Of a stretch of DNA of 64,000 nt, positions 7,590 through 17,376 are shown piece by piece (position 1 is the first letter of the stretch; the number at the start of each line of letters is the position of its first letter). The notes below the pieces were generated by a model. That model saw nothing but the letters and a program-made list of their open reading frames with translations. It made no database searches and was not told the DNA's origin. The translations under genes were made by a program, and so were the position numbers. This stretch comes from JBFHFS01 sp041583495 (lineage in GTDB: Bacteria > Bacteroidota > Bacteroidia > Bacteroidales > Marinilabiliaceae), in assembly GCA_041583495.1 (NCBI GenBank), contig JBFHFS010000002.1, positions 62,001-126,000 of the forward strand, written 5' to 3'.

Positions 7590-10292
7590 TTGGTATTAAT
7601 TAAATACTTATCCGACTTACCCCTTTCCGTTAGAGGCCTCCTGTACACAGGACTTCTTCTGATGGCAGGTTCCGGCCTTAAGGCACAGGAATCACTGAAA
7701 TTATATCCCGACACCACTGGTTTAAAGCCAGATACGATTTCTAAACCCGCTCCAAAACCCGCCTTCATCGAGGCTGAAGTTAAATACGATGCCACCGACT
7801 CTATTAAATTCAACAAAGGAAAAGTGTTTTTGTATGGTGATGCTCAGGTTAGTTACCGCGACATTCTTTTAACCGCCTACTATATTGAGCTCAATCTGGA
7901 CAGCAGCCTCACTTATGCCAAAGGCCGTATTGACTCAACGGGAACCGAAATTGGCCTGCCGGTATTTAAAGATCCCAGTGGCGAATATACCATGCGAAGC
8001 ATTCGTTATAATTTTAAAACCGAAAAGGCCATTATTGAGCATGTGGTAACCGAACAGGGCGAAGGATATGTGGTGAGTGACCGGGCCAAAAAGCAGGATG
8101 ACAACACCTATTGCCTGAAAGATGGCAAATACACCACCTGCACCAATCACGACCACCCCCATTTTTATTTGAATATGACCAAAGCCAAGGTCATTCCGGG
8201 AAAAAAAATCATCACCGGTCCGGCTTATCTGGTGGTTGAGGACGTGATATTGCCGGTAGCCATTCCTTTTGGCTTTGTGCCCAGCTCATCGAAATACAGC
8301 TCGGGCTTTATCCTCCCCTCCTACGGGGAAGAGAGCAGCCGGGGCTTTTTCCTGCGCGAAGGCGGTTATTACTGGGCGGCCAACGATTACTTCGACCTTT
8401 CGGTCACCGGCGATATATACAGCAACGGTTCATGGGGTACCCAGGTAGGAACCCGTTACAAGACCCGATACCGATACAGCGGCAACTTTAACTTTCAACA
8501 CATCACCAATATTAACAGCGAAAAAGATCTGTCCGACTACAGCAAATCAAAAGATATGTCGCTCACCTGGTCCCATCGTCAGGATGCAAAGGCGAACCCC
8601 TACCGAACCTTTTCGGCCAGTGTAAACTACTCCACCAGCTCGTTCGACCGTAACAACGTGGGCAGCATCATCAATCCACAATTACTGGCCCAAAACACCA
8701 AACGTTCCAGTATCTCCTATTCGCGCAAATGGGCCAACAGTCCCTTCAACTTGTCAGTCAACCTCCTGCATTCGCAGAACAGCAGCGACACAACCATCGA
8801 CCTGACCCTGCCCGACCTGACCCTTACCATGAATCGGATCTATCCCTTTAAAAATAAAAACCGCCTGGGAAATAAAGAACCATGGTATGAGAAAATCAGC
8901 TTCAGCTACACGGGAAATGCCAAAAACTACATCTCTACCCAGGAGAGTGAACTCATGAATTCAAGCATTACCCAGGACTGGAAAAATGGAATGCGACACT
9001 CTATCCCGGTGAGTATGAACCTTAAGCTATTTAAGTATTTCACTGTCTCGCCCAGTATTAACTACACCGAACGCTGGTATTTCAAATCCATCAGAAAGGA
9101 TTACGATACCGAAGAAGAAGAAATTGTAGTCTCGGACACCATACAGGGCTTTAACCGGGTTTACGACTACAGCTATTCTGTTGGAACCTCCACAAAGCTC
9201 TATACTTTCTTCAAACCCAGCCGATGGCTCTTTGGGGACAATATTAACGCCGTCAGGCATGTGATGACCCCTTCGGTAAGCATGTCGTACCGACCCGACT
9301 TTGGGGATTCCAAGTATGGCTATTACGACTGGCTCGAATATTACGATGCCGATCAGGACGAGATAGTCCGATCGCAATACTCCATCTACGAAAATGCGCT
9401 CTATGGGGTTCCCTCCTCAGGAGAGTCGGGGTCTATGGGCATCAGCCTTGGCAATACACTGGAAATGAAAGTTAAGAGCCAAAAGGATTCCACCGGTTTT
9501 AAGACAATCCCCATACTGGAGTCCCTTAATTTCAGCACCTCCTACAATTTCCTGGCCGACTCATTAAACCTGTCCCGAATTTCCATGAGCGGTAGAACTA
9601 AGATGTTTGGCACCTCCATTAATTTTGGCGCCTCCTTCGACCCCTACACCATCGACACCACCTCTCAGGGAACCCCCGTTAGAATTGATCGCTTCTTATG
9701 GAACGACCAACGTAAGTTTGCCCGCCTGGAAAGTGCCAATCTAAGTTTTGGGTTTAATTTTGGGTCCAAAACATTTCAGAAAAAAGAGAAAGACAAGAAC
9801 GACCCTAATGGCCCCCCCCCTGATCAATTTAATGAGGATCCACTCCAGGAAGAGAGAGGCACAGATCGACCCGGGAATGAAGAGGAGCCAACCCAAATGA
9901 CGGCAACCAAAGATGGTTATGCCCAATTTACCATGCCCTGGAATATCTCCCTCAATTACAGCATGAACATCACCCAGGGAGATTTTGACAAGGAACGGAT
10001 GGCCTATAAGCGAGAGTTATCGGCCGACGTAAGTCTCAACGGGAGTCTTGAACTCACCCCGAAATGGTCCCTGACCTTCTCCTCGGGTTATAACCTCGAT
10101 GAAAAGGAATTATCCCACACCAACCTCAGGGTCACCCGAAACCTCCATTGCTGGAATATGAGCTTCAATCTGGTTCCCGTTGGAACCTATAAATCCTACT
10201 TCTTTACCATTTCTGTCAATAGCAGTCTGCTCAAAGACTTGAAATACGAAAAACGAAATTCAGCACGCGACAACAGCAGCTACAGCTTTTAA
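7590..10292 (+). CDS. lptD: LPS-assembly protein LptD (OstA-like N-domain plus outer-membrane barrel)
   Basis: Outer-membrane translocon that places lipopolysaccharide on the cell surface, normally with LptE. The TTG at 7590 gives 900 residues beginning with a convincing signal peptide (LPLSVRGLLYTGLLLMAGSG, cleaved near LKAQ). There is no in-frame ATG upstream of it; the frame stays open back to another TTG at 7479 but those 37 residues look non-coding. The N-terminal part has the OstA/LptD beta-jellyroll feel (KVFLYGDAQVSYRDILLTA) and the conserved stretch TGPAYLVVEDVILPVAIPFG before the barrel. The remainder is rich in alternating aromatic strands. A proline- and acid-rich hydrophilic insert (about 9780-9900) interrupts the barrel and is probably an extracellular or periplasmic loop. 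Divergent from the amidase gene. Confidence 0.85.
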   Translation: MVLIKYLSDLPLSVRGLLYTGLLLMAGSGLKAQESLKLYPDTTGLKPDTISKPAPKPAFIEAEVKYDATDSIKFNKGKVFLYGDAQVSYRDILLTAYYIELNLDSSLTYAKGRIDSTGTEIGLPVFKDPSGEYTMRSIRYNFKTEKAIIEHVVTEQGEGYVVSDRAKKQDDNTYCLKDGKYTTCTNHDHPHFYLNMTKAKVIPGKKIITGPAYLVVEDVILPVAIPFGFVPSSSKYSSGFILPSYGEESSRGFFLREGGYYWAANDYFDLSVTGDIYSNGSWGTQVGTRYKTRYRYSGNFNFQHITNINSEKDLSDYSKSKDMSLTWSHRQDAKANPYRTFSASVNYSTSSFDRNNVGSIINPQLLAQNTKRSSISYSRKWANSPFNLSVNLLHSQNSSDTTIDLTLPDLTLTMNRIYPFKNKNRLGNKEPWYEKISFSYTGNAKNYISTQESELMNSSITQDWKNGMRHSIPVSMNLKLFKYFTVSPSINYTERWYFKSIRKDYDTEEEEIVVSDTIQGFNRVYDYSYSVGTSTKLYTFFKPSRWLFGDNINAVRHVMTPSVSMSYRPDFGDSKYGYYDWLEYYDADQDEIVRSQYSIYENALYGVPSSGESGSMGISLGNTLEMKVKSQKDSTGFKTIPILESLNFSTSYNFLADSLNLSRISMSGRTKMFGTSINFGASFDPYTIDTTSQGTPVRIDRFLWNDQRKFARLESANLSFGFNFGSKTFQKKEKDKNDPNGPPPDQFNEDPLQEERGTDRPGNEEEPTQMTATKDGYAQFTMPWNISLNYSMNITQGDFDKERMAYKRELSADVSLNGSLELTPKWSLTFSSGYNLDEKELSHTNLRVTRNLHCWNMSFNLVPVGTYKSYFFTISVNSSLLKDLKYEKRNSARDNSSYSF

Positions 10293-10364
10293 TTCCGGAA
10301 TCTGTCCCTTACCTGTTTGAAAAATGGGGATTGAGCCTCCCTTTTAGGTGTAAAATCAAACAAT

Positions 10365-10394
10365 AAGCCCAACTAAATTTATTTTGTTGGGCCT
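10365..10394 (+). terminator. Stem-loop after lptD
   Basis: GCCCAAC at 10367-10373 pairs with GTTGGGC at 10386-10392 around a 12-base AT loop. No run of T follows, so it may be a weak terminator or mRNA-stabilising hairpin. Confidence 0.4.
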
Positions 10395-10398
10395 AAGC

Positions 10399-10430
10399 TT
10401 TGTAGAAATTCCAAATTTAAGGTATTATTG
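10399..10430 (+). promoter_or_regulatory. Promoter for the sugar transporter-kinase pair
   Basis: TTTG (-33) at 10399-10402, a 20-base spacer, then TATTATTG (-7, seven of eight matches to TAnnTTTG) at 10423-10430, about 36 bases before the transporter start. Confidence 0.45.
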
Positions 10431-10466
10431 CAGAAGACTTAGCTCATAAACCTAACAAAATTATCA

Positions 10467-11855
10467 ATGGAACAAAAAAACAACAATTTTGGAATTGGCA
10501 TGACCGCTTTCGGAAGCATCTTTTTCATTTTTGGTTTTGCCACTACTTTTATTATTACCATGACGGCCCCGGTTAAGGCCATCTTCCAATTAAGCGAATT
10601 TCAGGCTCAAATGCTGTCATCCGCCTTTTTTATTGCTTATCCTATCATGTCCATCCCGTCTGGACAGTTGATCAAAAGCATTGGCTATAAATGGACGGTC
10701 ATCTGGGGTTTGTTACTCATGGCCGTAGGCAGTCTTATCTTCCTGCCGGCAGCCAAGTTACCTTCGTACCCCGTATTTCTATTAGCCACTTTTATTTTGG
10801 CTACCGGGGTGGTCTTCTTACAAGTTGCAGCCAACCCTTATGTTACTGCCTTAGGCCCCGAAAAATCGGCCTCAAGTCGTCTTAACCTGACCCAGGCCCT
10901 TAACTCCATAGCTACCATGATCGCTCCCTGGATTATTGCCGTGGCCATTTTTAAAGGATTAGATCTACCGGTAGATCAGAGTGAAATCACACCTGAGCAA
11001 GGACTCCTGGCTGCCGAAAGAATTCCTATGCCGTTTATTACCATGGCGGTAATCGTTGTGGCTGTGGCTTTTATAATCCTAATGATTAAATTACCGGTGC
11101 TTATCAGCGAAAAGAAAGAGGGAGAAAAGAAGAGTATCTGGAAATATCCACACGTGTTGCTGGGTGCCTTTGGTATTTTTGCCTATGTGGGTGCTGAGGT
11201 GGGTAACGCAGGCCTTTTGGTAAACTATATTAAAACCACCAGTGATACCATCACCGCCGAAATGGCCTCAACCTATGCGGCCATCTACTGGGGTGGTGCC
11301 ATGGTGGGTCGATTCTTCGGCTCTATCATGTTCTCGGATATCAAGAACAAAAACAAAAAATATGGCTTAGTGGCCCTGGTTCTTTTACTGGCTCTGGTTT
11401 CAGGCGCTTTTGTAATCGACTACAGTAACCCCGCCTGGTCTGTTGGCCTCATCTTCATGGGAATTGCCCTTGTTAACTTCCTGATTATGCAGATTGGAAC
11501 AGGAAAAGCGGCCCGTACGCTTGCTGTTTTTGCTTTGGTGGCTGCATTACTCGATATCATAACCACCTTCTCGACCGGCCAGGTAGCCCTGTGGACGGTT
11601 ATTTCCATCGGATTGTTTAACTCCATCATGTTCCCCAACATCTTTTCCCTTGCGGTTAAAGACCTCGACGGGGATGAGATGGCTTCTGCATCCGGCTTAA
11701 TCAACGCTTTAATTCTGGGTGGCGCTATCATTCCGTTACTCATGGGTTCTGTGGCCGATAACTTTGGATACACCTGGGCCTTTATTGTGCCTGCCTTCTG
11801 TTATCTCTATATTTTCTTTTACGCGGTTAAAGGAAATACCATCAGAACAGCCTGA
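10467..11855 (+). CDS. FHS-family sugar:H+ symporter (FucP/GluP-like MFS)
   Basis: 462 residues with about 12 membrane helices. The motif LQVAANPYVTALGPEKSASSR (about residues 113-133) and the following LNLTQALNS are characteristic of the fucose/glucose/galactose symporter branch of the major facilitator superfamily, as is the opening FFIFGFATTFI. It likely imports a hexose with a proton. A ROK sugar kinase follows 65 bases downstream and ends at a strong terminator, so uptake and phosphorylation are probably coupled in one transcript; the pairing points to glucose, but the substrate is an inference. Confidence 0.9.
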   Translation: MEQKNNNFGIGMTAFGSIFFIFGFATTFIITMTAPVKAIFQLSEFQAQMLSSAFFIAYPIMSIPSGQLIKSIGYKWTVIWGLLLMAVGSLIFLPAAKLPSYPVFLLATFILATGVVFLQVAANPYVTALGPEKSASSRLNLTQALNSIATMIAPWIIAVAIFKGLDLPVDQSEITPEQGLLAAERIPMPFITMAVIVVAVAFIILMIKLPVLISEKKEGEKKSIWKYPHVLLGAFGIFAYVGAEVGNAGLLVNYIKTTSDTITAEMASTYAAIYWGGAMVGRFFGSIMFSDIKNKNKKYGLVALVLLLALVSGAFVIDYSNPAWSVGLIFMGIALVNFLIMQIGTGKAARTLAVFALVAALLDIITTFSTGQVALWTVISIGLFNSIMFPNIFSLAVKDLDGDEMASASGLINALILGGAIIPLLMGSVADNFGYTWAFIVPAFCYLYIFFYAVKGNTIRTA

Positions 11856-11920
11856 TTTTTTTATAACTAAATATACCGGCAAGGAACCTCCTTGCCGGTT
11901 TCTAAACCTTATAATACACA

Positions 11921-12901
11921 ATGAAGAAAATTGCAATAGGAGTAGACATTGGCGGAACCAATACCGTCATTGGCGCCGTGAACCAGGATGGAGATGTAAT
12001 GGTTACCCGCTCGATTTCAACAGCGAAACACGGCGATGTGGACAAATACATCAAAGAAGTGTCTGCTGAAATCAAGGAGATGAACAAAGCGTTGAAACTG
12101 ATGAACGAGGAGATCGAAATCCTTGGAATCGGGGTGGGCGCACCCAATGGCAACTATTATAGCGGAACCATTGAATACGCCCCCAACCTATCGTTCAAAG
12201 GCGTGGTGCACGTGGTTGAAAAGCTCCGAAAAGAGTTTCCTGAAACCTATGCCATTGCCCTTACCAATGATGCCAACGCAGCAGCCATTGGCGAGATGGT
12301 TTATGGAGGTGCTCAGGGAATGAAAAACTTCGTGATGTATACCCTGGGAACAGGAGTAGGCAGCGGCCTGGTGGTTAACGGTGATCTGGTTTATGGTCAC
12401 GATGGGTTTGCCGGAGAGTGCGGGCACACCGTTCTCATCGCTGATGGTCGTCTTTGCGGTTGTGGCACCAAAGGTCATCTGGAGGCCTATTGCTCTGCTC
12501 CCGGAATGAAACGCACCGCCCTGGAACTGTTAGCCAAATACAATGCCAGTGACAGCTTGTTGGCCGACATCTCATTCAACGATCTGAGCTCTAAAAAGAT
12601 CTTTGATGCTGCCGAAAAAGGAGATAAAATTGCACTGGAAGTATTTGAGCTGACCGGAAGATATCTGGGACAAGGCCTGGCCGACACCGTTCACCACCTC
12701 TCCCCCGAAGCCATCTTCCTGTTTGGCGGACCCACCGCGGCCGGAGACTATATCTTCAAGCCCACCATTGAGGCCATGAATGAGTTTTTGCTGCCAATAT
12801 TTAAAAACAAAATCAAGGTATTGCCCTCGAAACTGAAGCCGGGCGATGCTGCCATTGTTGGCGCCAGCGCTTTGGTTTGGAAAGAACTGGACAAGCAATA
12901 A
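11921..12901 (+). CDS. ROK family sugar kinase (probable glucokinase)
   Basis: 326 residues. The phosphate-binding motif GVDIGGTNT is at residues 8-16, and the sugar-binding segments GVGAPNG, LTNDANAAA and GHDGFAGECGHTVL follow. The ROK zinc motif reads CGCGTKGHLEAY, so the last cysteine of the usual CxCGxxGCxE is histidine here; histidine could still bind zinc. No N-terminal helix-turn-helix is present, so this is a kinase and not a ROK repressor. The upstream gene is a hexose symporter, supporting phosphorylation of the imported sugar with ATP to the 6-phosphate. Confidence 0.9.
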   Translation: MKKIAIGVDIGGTNTVIGAVNQDGDVMVTRSISTAKHGDVDKYIKEVSAEIKEMNKALKLMNEEIEILGIGVGAPNGNYYSGTIEYAPNLSFKGVVHVVEKLRKEFPETYAIALTNDANAAAIGEMVYGGAQGMKNFVMYTLGTGVGSGLVVNGDLVYGHDGFAGECGHTVLIADGRLCGCGTKGHLEAYCSAPGMKRTALELLAKYNASDSLLADISFNDLSSKKIFDAAEKGDKIALEVFELTGRYLGQGLADTVHHLSPEAIFLFGGPTAAGDYIFKPTIEAMNEFLLPIFKNKIKVLPSKLKPGDAAIVGASALVWKELDKQ

Positions 12902-12920
12902 CCAACTCTAAATCAAATTC

Positions 12921-12956
12921 AAAAAGCCGCCCCGGTAACTGGGACGGCTTTTTTTA
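12921..12956. terminator. Bidirectional rho-independent terminator
   Basis: A stem formed by AAAAAGCCGCCCC and GGGACGGCTTTTTTT around a short loop (GGTAACT), with T-runs on both strands. It sits between the converging ROK kinase and S9 peptidase genes and can serve both. Confidence 0.88.
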
Positions 12957-12999
12957 TGAATTAACCAGGGGGTCCCCGGCTGAAAAAGGGAACGGGTCT

Positions 13000-15756
13000 T
13001 TACTCAAACCCTTTCACGCCCTTCTCTTTTTCCAGAGCCGAAACACCTTCTTTCATCCAGGGGGGGGCCGGAGCGCCTTTCAGATAATGGTTAAAAAACT
13101 GCATCATCCTTCGGCTTAAATCCATTGAATCGGCTCGTCGGGTAAGATTGTGTTCCTCATTGTTGTAAACCAGCATCCAGGCCGGCTTGTTAAGGCGACG
13201 CAGGGCAGTAAAGAATTCAATCCCCTGATACCAGGGTACAGCGCCATCATTATCGTTGTGCATTATCAATAATGGCGTATTAATCTGAGGCACAAAGAAA
13301 ACAGGTGAATTTTCAATGTATTTGGGAAGCGCCTCCCACAAGGTGCCCCCTATCCTACTCTGGGTATGTTCGTACTGGAACATCCGGCTCATTCCGGTCC
13401 CCCAACGGATAGCCCCATAGGCGCTGGTCATGTTACTTACCGGGGCCCCTGCCATAGCTGCCTTAAAACGGTTGGTACGGGTCACCATGAAGGCCGTTTG
13501 ATAACCGCCCCAGCTTTGGCCCTGCAACCCCATATTGGCTTCATCAATAAATGAATAACGCTCGAGCAGGGACTGGGTTCCGCTCATAATGGCCTCAAAG
13601 GCACTCAGCCCGGGATCGCCCGTCCGGTAGGTGATATCGGGAATGAAAATCACGTAGCCGTTGCTGGCATAAAAGGTCCAGTTAATGGTCGAACGACTGG
13701 GGGCTGGTGAATAGTAACTGTGCAACCGGTCGGACAACCGTTCGTAATAATAGATCAACATAGGGTGTTTTTGGGTGGTATCCATGCCCTCCGGGGTTAC
13801 CAACAAGCCCTGATGCTCCACCCCATTAAAACCACTCCAGCTCACCAGGCGAATGTCGCCCCATCGATAATTGCCTTGCTGGGGGTTGGTCAACGAGATG
13901 GCTGTCAACGACTCAAACCCGTTAGAGGTAAAATGCAATTCCGGATAGTGCTTGAAATCGCCCTTTTGCACCAGAAAAGACTCACTATCATGCGCCTTAA
14001 CAGGACGCCCAAACGAAGCATCCGCCATAATCAGTTCCGTCATTTGTCCTTCAGAGCAACTGTAAAAGCCTGCCTGCTTGTTGTAAATTTGAAAAGCCGA
14101 TAAAAGAAGTGGCTGACTTAAATCTACGGCCAATTCATCCGCATCGAGTGAAAGATAACGAAACCGCACATTTTGTTGACGGCCAGCCCCTGTGGTTAAG
14201 GCCTCCGGAGCCTCTTTGCCCTGGGCATCGAGTTTCCAGATGTCAAAACGGTCGTATACCAGCAAATAACGGTTGTCGGAACTCCATCCTGCCACACCAA
14301 AGGGTTCCGGGTCGGTGGGTGCATCGTTCCAGTCATTGTAAAGGGGAACGGCCAAATTGCCTGTTAACAAACGGGTTTTCTTTTGTTTCAGATCCCTGAC
14401 ATAATAGTTGCTGTCCTGGGACGCATACCAATAAAAGAAACGCCCGTCGGGCGAAAGACCATGAATCCCCTCCTGACCCTCTTTCAACAGCGAACGGTCT
14501 CCCGATTTCACGTGAATCAGATAAACATCCTGTGGCATCTTTCCTCTCCAGGAGGAAGCCCTCAGATAGGGCGTTGAATCGTATCCCAGGGCCAAATCCC
14601 CATTGCCATGGGCCTGAGTTCTGACTTCCGGCACCTTTTCATCGGCCAGTTGAATAACCTGCTGGTCGCGAAATTGAAAAACCGACAACCAGGTTTTCTT
14701 CTTATCCCTCTCCAATTGCTTCTTTTGCATGGGCTGGAGCCTCAAGTCCTGCCAGTTCCATATATCCACATGGGCTTTTTCATCGGCCGTGAGGGTATCT
14801 TTAGGGGTTTCCAGGGGTCTTTCCTGCACACCAAAGAACAAACGTTCTCCATTCCGGCTAAAATACAAAGGGCCAAATTCGCTGGCACAATGGCCAGGAT
14901 CAAGGGCCACATGTGTGGTATCTACTATTGTTGAAAAGCCCGCTCTCTTCTCATCGAAGACCAGCAACCGATAGGTTTTGGTCTTGACGGTATCGGGAGA
15001 AAAAAGCATGGCAGCCCGCTGAGCATCTGAGGAAGAGACCATCTTCACGGCTTTCCCCGGCCGATGAAACAAGCTGTTTAAAGTCCAGTTGCCGGCATTA
15101 AACCCTTGTACCCGGGTCTCTTCAAGCGAATCCCCCACCGACTCAACAAAAAAACCACCTGTCCCTTCGCGTCCCAGGGAATATTGAGTAACACAATTCA
15201 AACGCAGGCTATCACCTGTGGAGGGACGAAAGAGCAACAAGGGGCTTCCTTTGGTCTTAAACTTTCGCTTTAGGGTATCCTTGGGCATAACCGATGGGTC
15301 GAAGTGAATGGCCAGCCAGTCAGCACCTGTATAAGGCACCCCAAACGATTTTACCTGGCCAAAAAAGGCCTTCTCGCTACCCTCCAGCGACCATACACAA
15401 AGGGAATCCTTCGGGAATTTTTCCTTTTTCTTCCCCGCGAGCTCCAACGCGCGCAAGGTATCGGCAGGAGGCACTATCCGGAAGGCAACAAAATCATTTT
15501 CGGGACTGAACTTAGCCGATTGTCCTCTGGCTACTGAATCCAGTTTACCGCTTTGAGTGTTGTACAGATAAAGCATTCCATCCCCTTTTTGAGGATTTAT
15601 TTCATAGGCTACCCATTGCCCATTGGCAGATATGGAATGGTTTTTAAGACTCTTCCAACCATCGTAATCCGAAAAATCGAGGGGTTTCCCAATCTGACCG
15701 GTTGACCCAAAAGAGAGGGAGCACAACATTGTCAACAATAAACACAAAAATCTCAT
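13000..15756 (-). CDS. Exported S9 family prolyl-oligopeptidase-type serine peptidase
   Basis: 918 residues. A signal peptide (MRFLCLLLTMLCSLSFGSTG) is followed by a long beta-propeller-type region (to about 630) and an alpha/beta-hydrolase domain. The catalytic triad is visible: Ser748 in GQSWGGY, Asp835 or Asp837 in HNDNDGAVPW, and His869 in NNEEHNL. The family cleaves short peptides, often after proline or releasing dipeptides, in the periplasm or outside the cell; precise specificity cannot be read from sequence. Such large S9 peptidases are common in protein-degrading Bacteroidota. It is a single-gene unit, divergent from the transhydrogenase operon and ending at the shared terminator. 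Confidence 0.92.
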   Translation of the reverse strand: MRFLCLLLTMLCSLSFGSTGQIGKPLDFSDYDGWKSLKNHSISANGQWVAYEINPQKGDGMLYLYNTQSGKLDSVARGQSAKFSPENDFVAFRIVPPADTLRALELAGKKKEKFPKDSLCVWSLEGSEKAFFGQVKSFGVPYTGADWLAIHFDPSVMPKDTLKRKFKTKGSPLLLFRPSTGDSLRLNCVTQYSLGREGTGGFFVESVGDSLEETRVQGFNAGNWTLNSLFHRPGKAVKMVSSSDAQRAAMLFSPDTVKTKTYRLLVFDEKRAGFSTIVDTTHVALDPGHCASEFGPLYFSRNGERLFFGVQERPLETPKDTLTADEKAHVDIWNWQDLRLQPMQKKQLERDKKKTWLSVFQFRDQQVIQLADEKVPEVRTQAHGNGDLALGYDSTPYLRASSWRGKMPQDVYLIHVKSGDRSLLKEGQEGIHGLSPDGRFFYWYASQDSNYYVRDLKQKKTRLLTGNLAVPLYNDWNDAPTDPEPFGVAGWSSDNRYLLVYDRFDIWKLDAQGKEAPEALTTGAGRQQNVRFRYLSLDADELAVDLSQPLLLSAFQIYNKQAGFYSCSEGQMTELIMADASFGRPVKAHDSESFLVQKGDFKHYPELHFTSNGFESLTAISLTNPQQGNYRWGDIRLVSWSGFNGVEHQGLLVTPEGMDTTQKHPMLIYYYERLSDRLHSYYSPAPSRSTINWTFYASNGYVIFIPDITYRTGDPGLSAFEAIMSGTQSLLERYSFIDEANMGLQGQSWGGYQTAFMVTRTNRFKAAMAGAPVSNMTSAYGAIRWGTGMSRMFQYEHTQSRIGGTLWEALPKYIENSPVFFVPQINTPLLIMHNDNDGAVPWYQGIEFFTALRRLNKPAWMLVYNNEEHNLTRRADSMDLSRRMMQFFNHYLKGAPAPPWMKEGVSALEKEKGVKGFE

Positions 15757-15850
15757 CTGTAGAATATTAAAAATTAAAGCTTAATTTAGATGTATAATGA
15801 AGATGCAAGAACGCAAAAAAATATCGCCTCTCCAAAGCGAGTTTTTTTCC

Positions 15851-15882
15851 ATTGAATAACAAGCTTAATACCTGTATATTTG
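15851..15882 (+). promoter_or_regulatory. Promoter of the pnt operon
   Basis: TTG (-33) at 15852-15854, a 20-base spacer, and TATATTTG (-7) at 15875-15882, a perfect TAnnTTTG box 28 bases before pntAA. Confidence 0.6.
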
Positions 15883-15909
15883 TTTTTAACCAGCTAAAGC
15901 GATTCCTAT

Positions 15910-17046
15910 ATGATCCTGGGCATATTAAAAGAGCAGAAGGACGAGAGCAGGGTAGCCCTGCTTCCGGAGTTGATTCATGAACTTGTCGACCTAAAAGTGA
16001 ATGTTTTGGTAGAAACCTCCGCCGGCGCCAAAGCCTTTTCATCCGATAGCGACTACGTGGCTGCCGGCGCCAAAGTGGATTCCAGGGAAGCCCTTTTCAA
16101 TCAGGCGGACCTTCTTTTACAAATTCAGCCCCCCAACCCGACCGATCTGTCGCGGCTCAGGCAAACCCAGGTTTGGATCAGCGCTTTTAACCCCTTATGG
16201 GAAACGGACCTGGTAAAACAGTTTTTGGAAAAGGGTTTAACCTCCTTTAGCCTCGACACCATTCCGCGAAGCACCAGAGCACAGTCCATGGACATTCTCT
16301 CTTCTATGGCCACCGTGACGGGCTATAAGGCGGTATTAGAGGCCGCACTGAGGCTGCCCACCTTCTTTCCCATGTTTATGACGGCTGCGGGCACTATTCG
16401 CCCGGCTAACGTGTTGATTCTGGGCGCAGGCGTAGCCGGCCTTCAGGCAATTGCCACCGCGCGCCGGCTGGGTGCCCAGGTACAGGTTTTCGATGTCCGC
16501 TCGGCCGTAAAAGAGGAAGTGATGAGTCTGGGCGCCAGATTTGTTGAAGTGGAAGGCGCCACCGAAGACCAGTCGGCCGGAGGGTATGCCGTGGAACAAT
16601 CCGAAGAGTACAAACGCAAACAACAGGAAGCTATAGACCAACAGGTGACCAAAGCCAACGTGGTGATATGCACCGCGCAAATCCCCGGGAAACAGGCCCC
16701 ACGGCTTATCTCCAAATCGGCGGTCGAAAACATGAAAGCAGGTTCGCTGATCATCGATCTGGCGGCCTCAACAGGGGGCAATTGCGAATTGACACAGAAC
16801 GACAAAACCATTAATCACCAAGGAGTTACAATCATTGGCCAATCAAACTATCCGGCACTCATGCCCGTGGATGCCAGCCGAATGTTTGGCAAAAATGTGC
16901 TGAATTTCCTGAAGCTGATCATTGGTGAAGAGGGTACTCTGGATCTCAATTTTGAAGACGACATTGTAAAGGGCACCTGCATCACCCACAATGGCGAAAT
17001 TTACAACCCCCGGGTTAAATCGGTCATCGAAAACAACCCGGCTTAA
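15910..17046 (+). CDS. pntA: NAD(P) transhydrogenase subunit alpha part 1 (NAD-binding domain I)
   Basis: 378 residues. The opening MILGILKEQKDESRVALLP and the dinucleotide fold VLILGAGVAGLQAIATARRLG are typical of the soluble domain I shared with alanine dehydrogenase. This domain binds NAD(H) and passes hydride to NADP at domain III of PntB, driven by the proton gradient. In this organism the alpha chain is split into two genes, as in Rhodospirillum-type enzymes: the membrane part follows 10 bases downstream. The operon pntAA-pntAB-pntB is complete. Confidence 0.95.
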   Translation: MILGILKEQKDESRVALLPELIHELVDLKVNVLVETSAGAKAFSSDSDYVAAGAKVDSREALFNQADLLLQIQPPNPTDLSRLRQTQVWISAFNPLWETDLVKQFLEKGLTSFSLDTIPRSTRAQSMDILSSMATVTGYKAVLEAALRLPTFFPMFMTAAGTIRPANVLILGAGVAGLQAIATARRLGAQVQVFDVRSAVKEEVMSLGARFVEVEGATEDQSAGGYAVEQSEEYKRKQQEAIDQQVTKANVVICTAQIPGKQAPRLISKSAVENMKAGSLIIDLAASTGGNCELTQNDKTINHQGVTIIGQSNYPALMPVDASRMFGKNVLNFLKLIIGEEGTLDLNFEDDIVKGTCITHNGEIYNPRVKSVIENNPA

Positions 17047-17056
17047 AATTCCACCT

Positions 17057-17371
17057 ATGGAAACGATTCTGCAATTTTTCTTTACCTACAAGGAGGCCAT
17101 CTTCATCATTGGCTTATCCGTTTTCCTGGGCATAGAGGTTATCTCGCATGTCCCGGCGGTTCTCCACACCCCCCTAATGTCGGGTGCTAATGCCATCAGC
17201 GGGGTGATCATTATCGGAGGCATAATTTTGGTGGGTCATGCCGACCTCTCTTCCCTCTCTCTCAATCTCATTTTAGGCATTCTGGCTCTGATCTTTGGAA
17301 CGTTGAATGTTGTAGGGGGCTTTGCCGTTACCGACCGAATGCTTGAAATGTTTAAAAAGAAGAAAAAATAA
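17057..17371 (+). CDS. pntAB: NAD(P) transhydrogenase subunit alpha part 2 (membrane)
   Basis: 104 residues from ATG 17057 (METILQFFFTYKEAIF); the longer open frame would overlap pntAA and adds non-membrane sequence. Three or four hydrophobic helices (IFIIGLSVFLGIEVI, AISGVIIIGGIILVG, LILGILALIFGTLNVVGGF) form the alpha-side of the proton channel. The C-terminus is lysine-rich, as expected for the cytoplasmic side. It lies five bases before pntB. Confidence 0.93.
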   Translation: METILQFFFTYKEAIFIIGLSVFLGIEVISHVPAVLHTPLMSGANAISGVIIIGGIILVGHADLSSLSLNLILGILALIFGTLNVVGGFAVTDRMLEMFKKKKK

Positions 17372-17376
17372 TCGTT

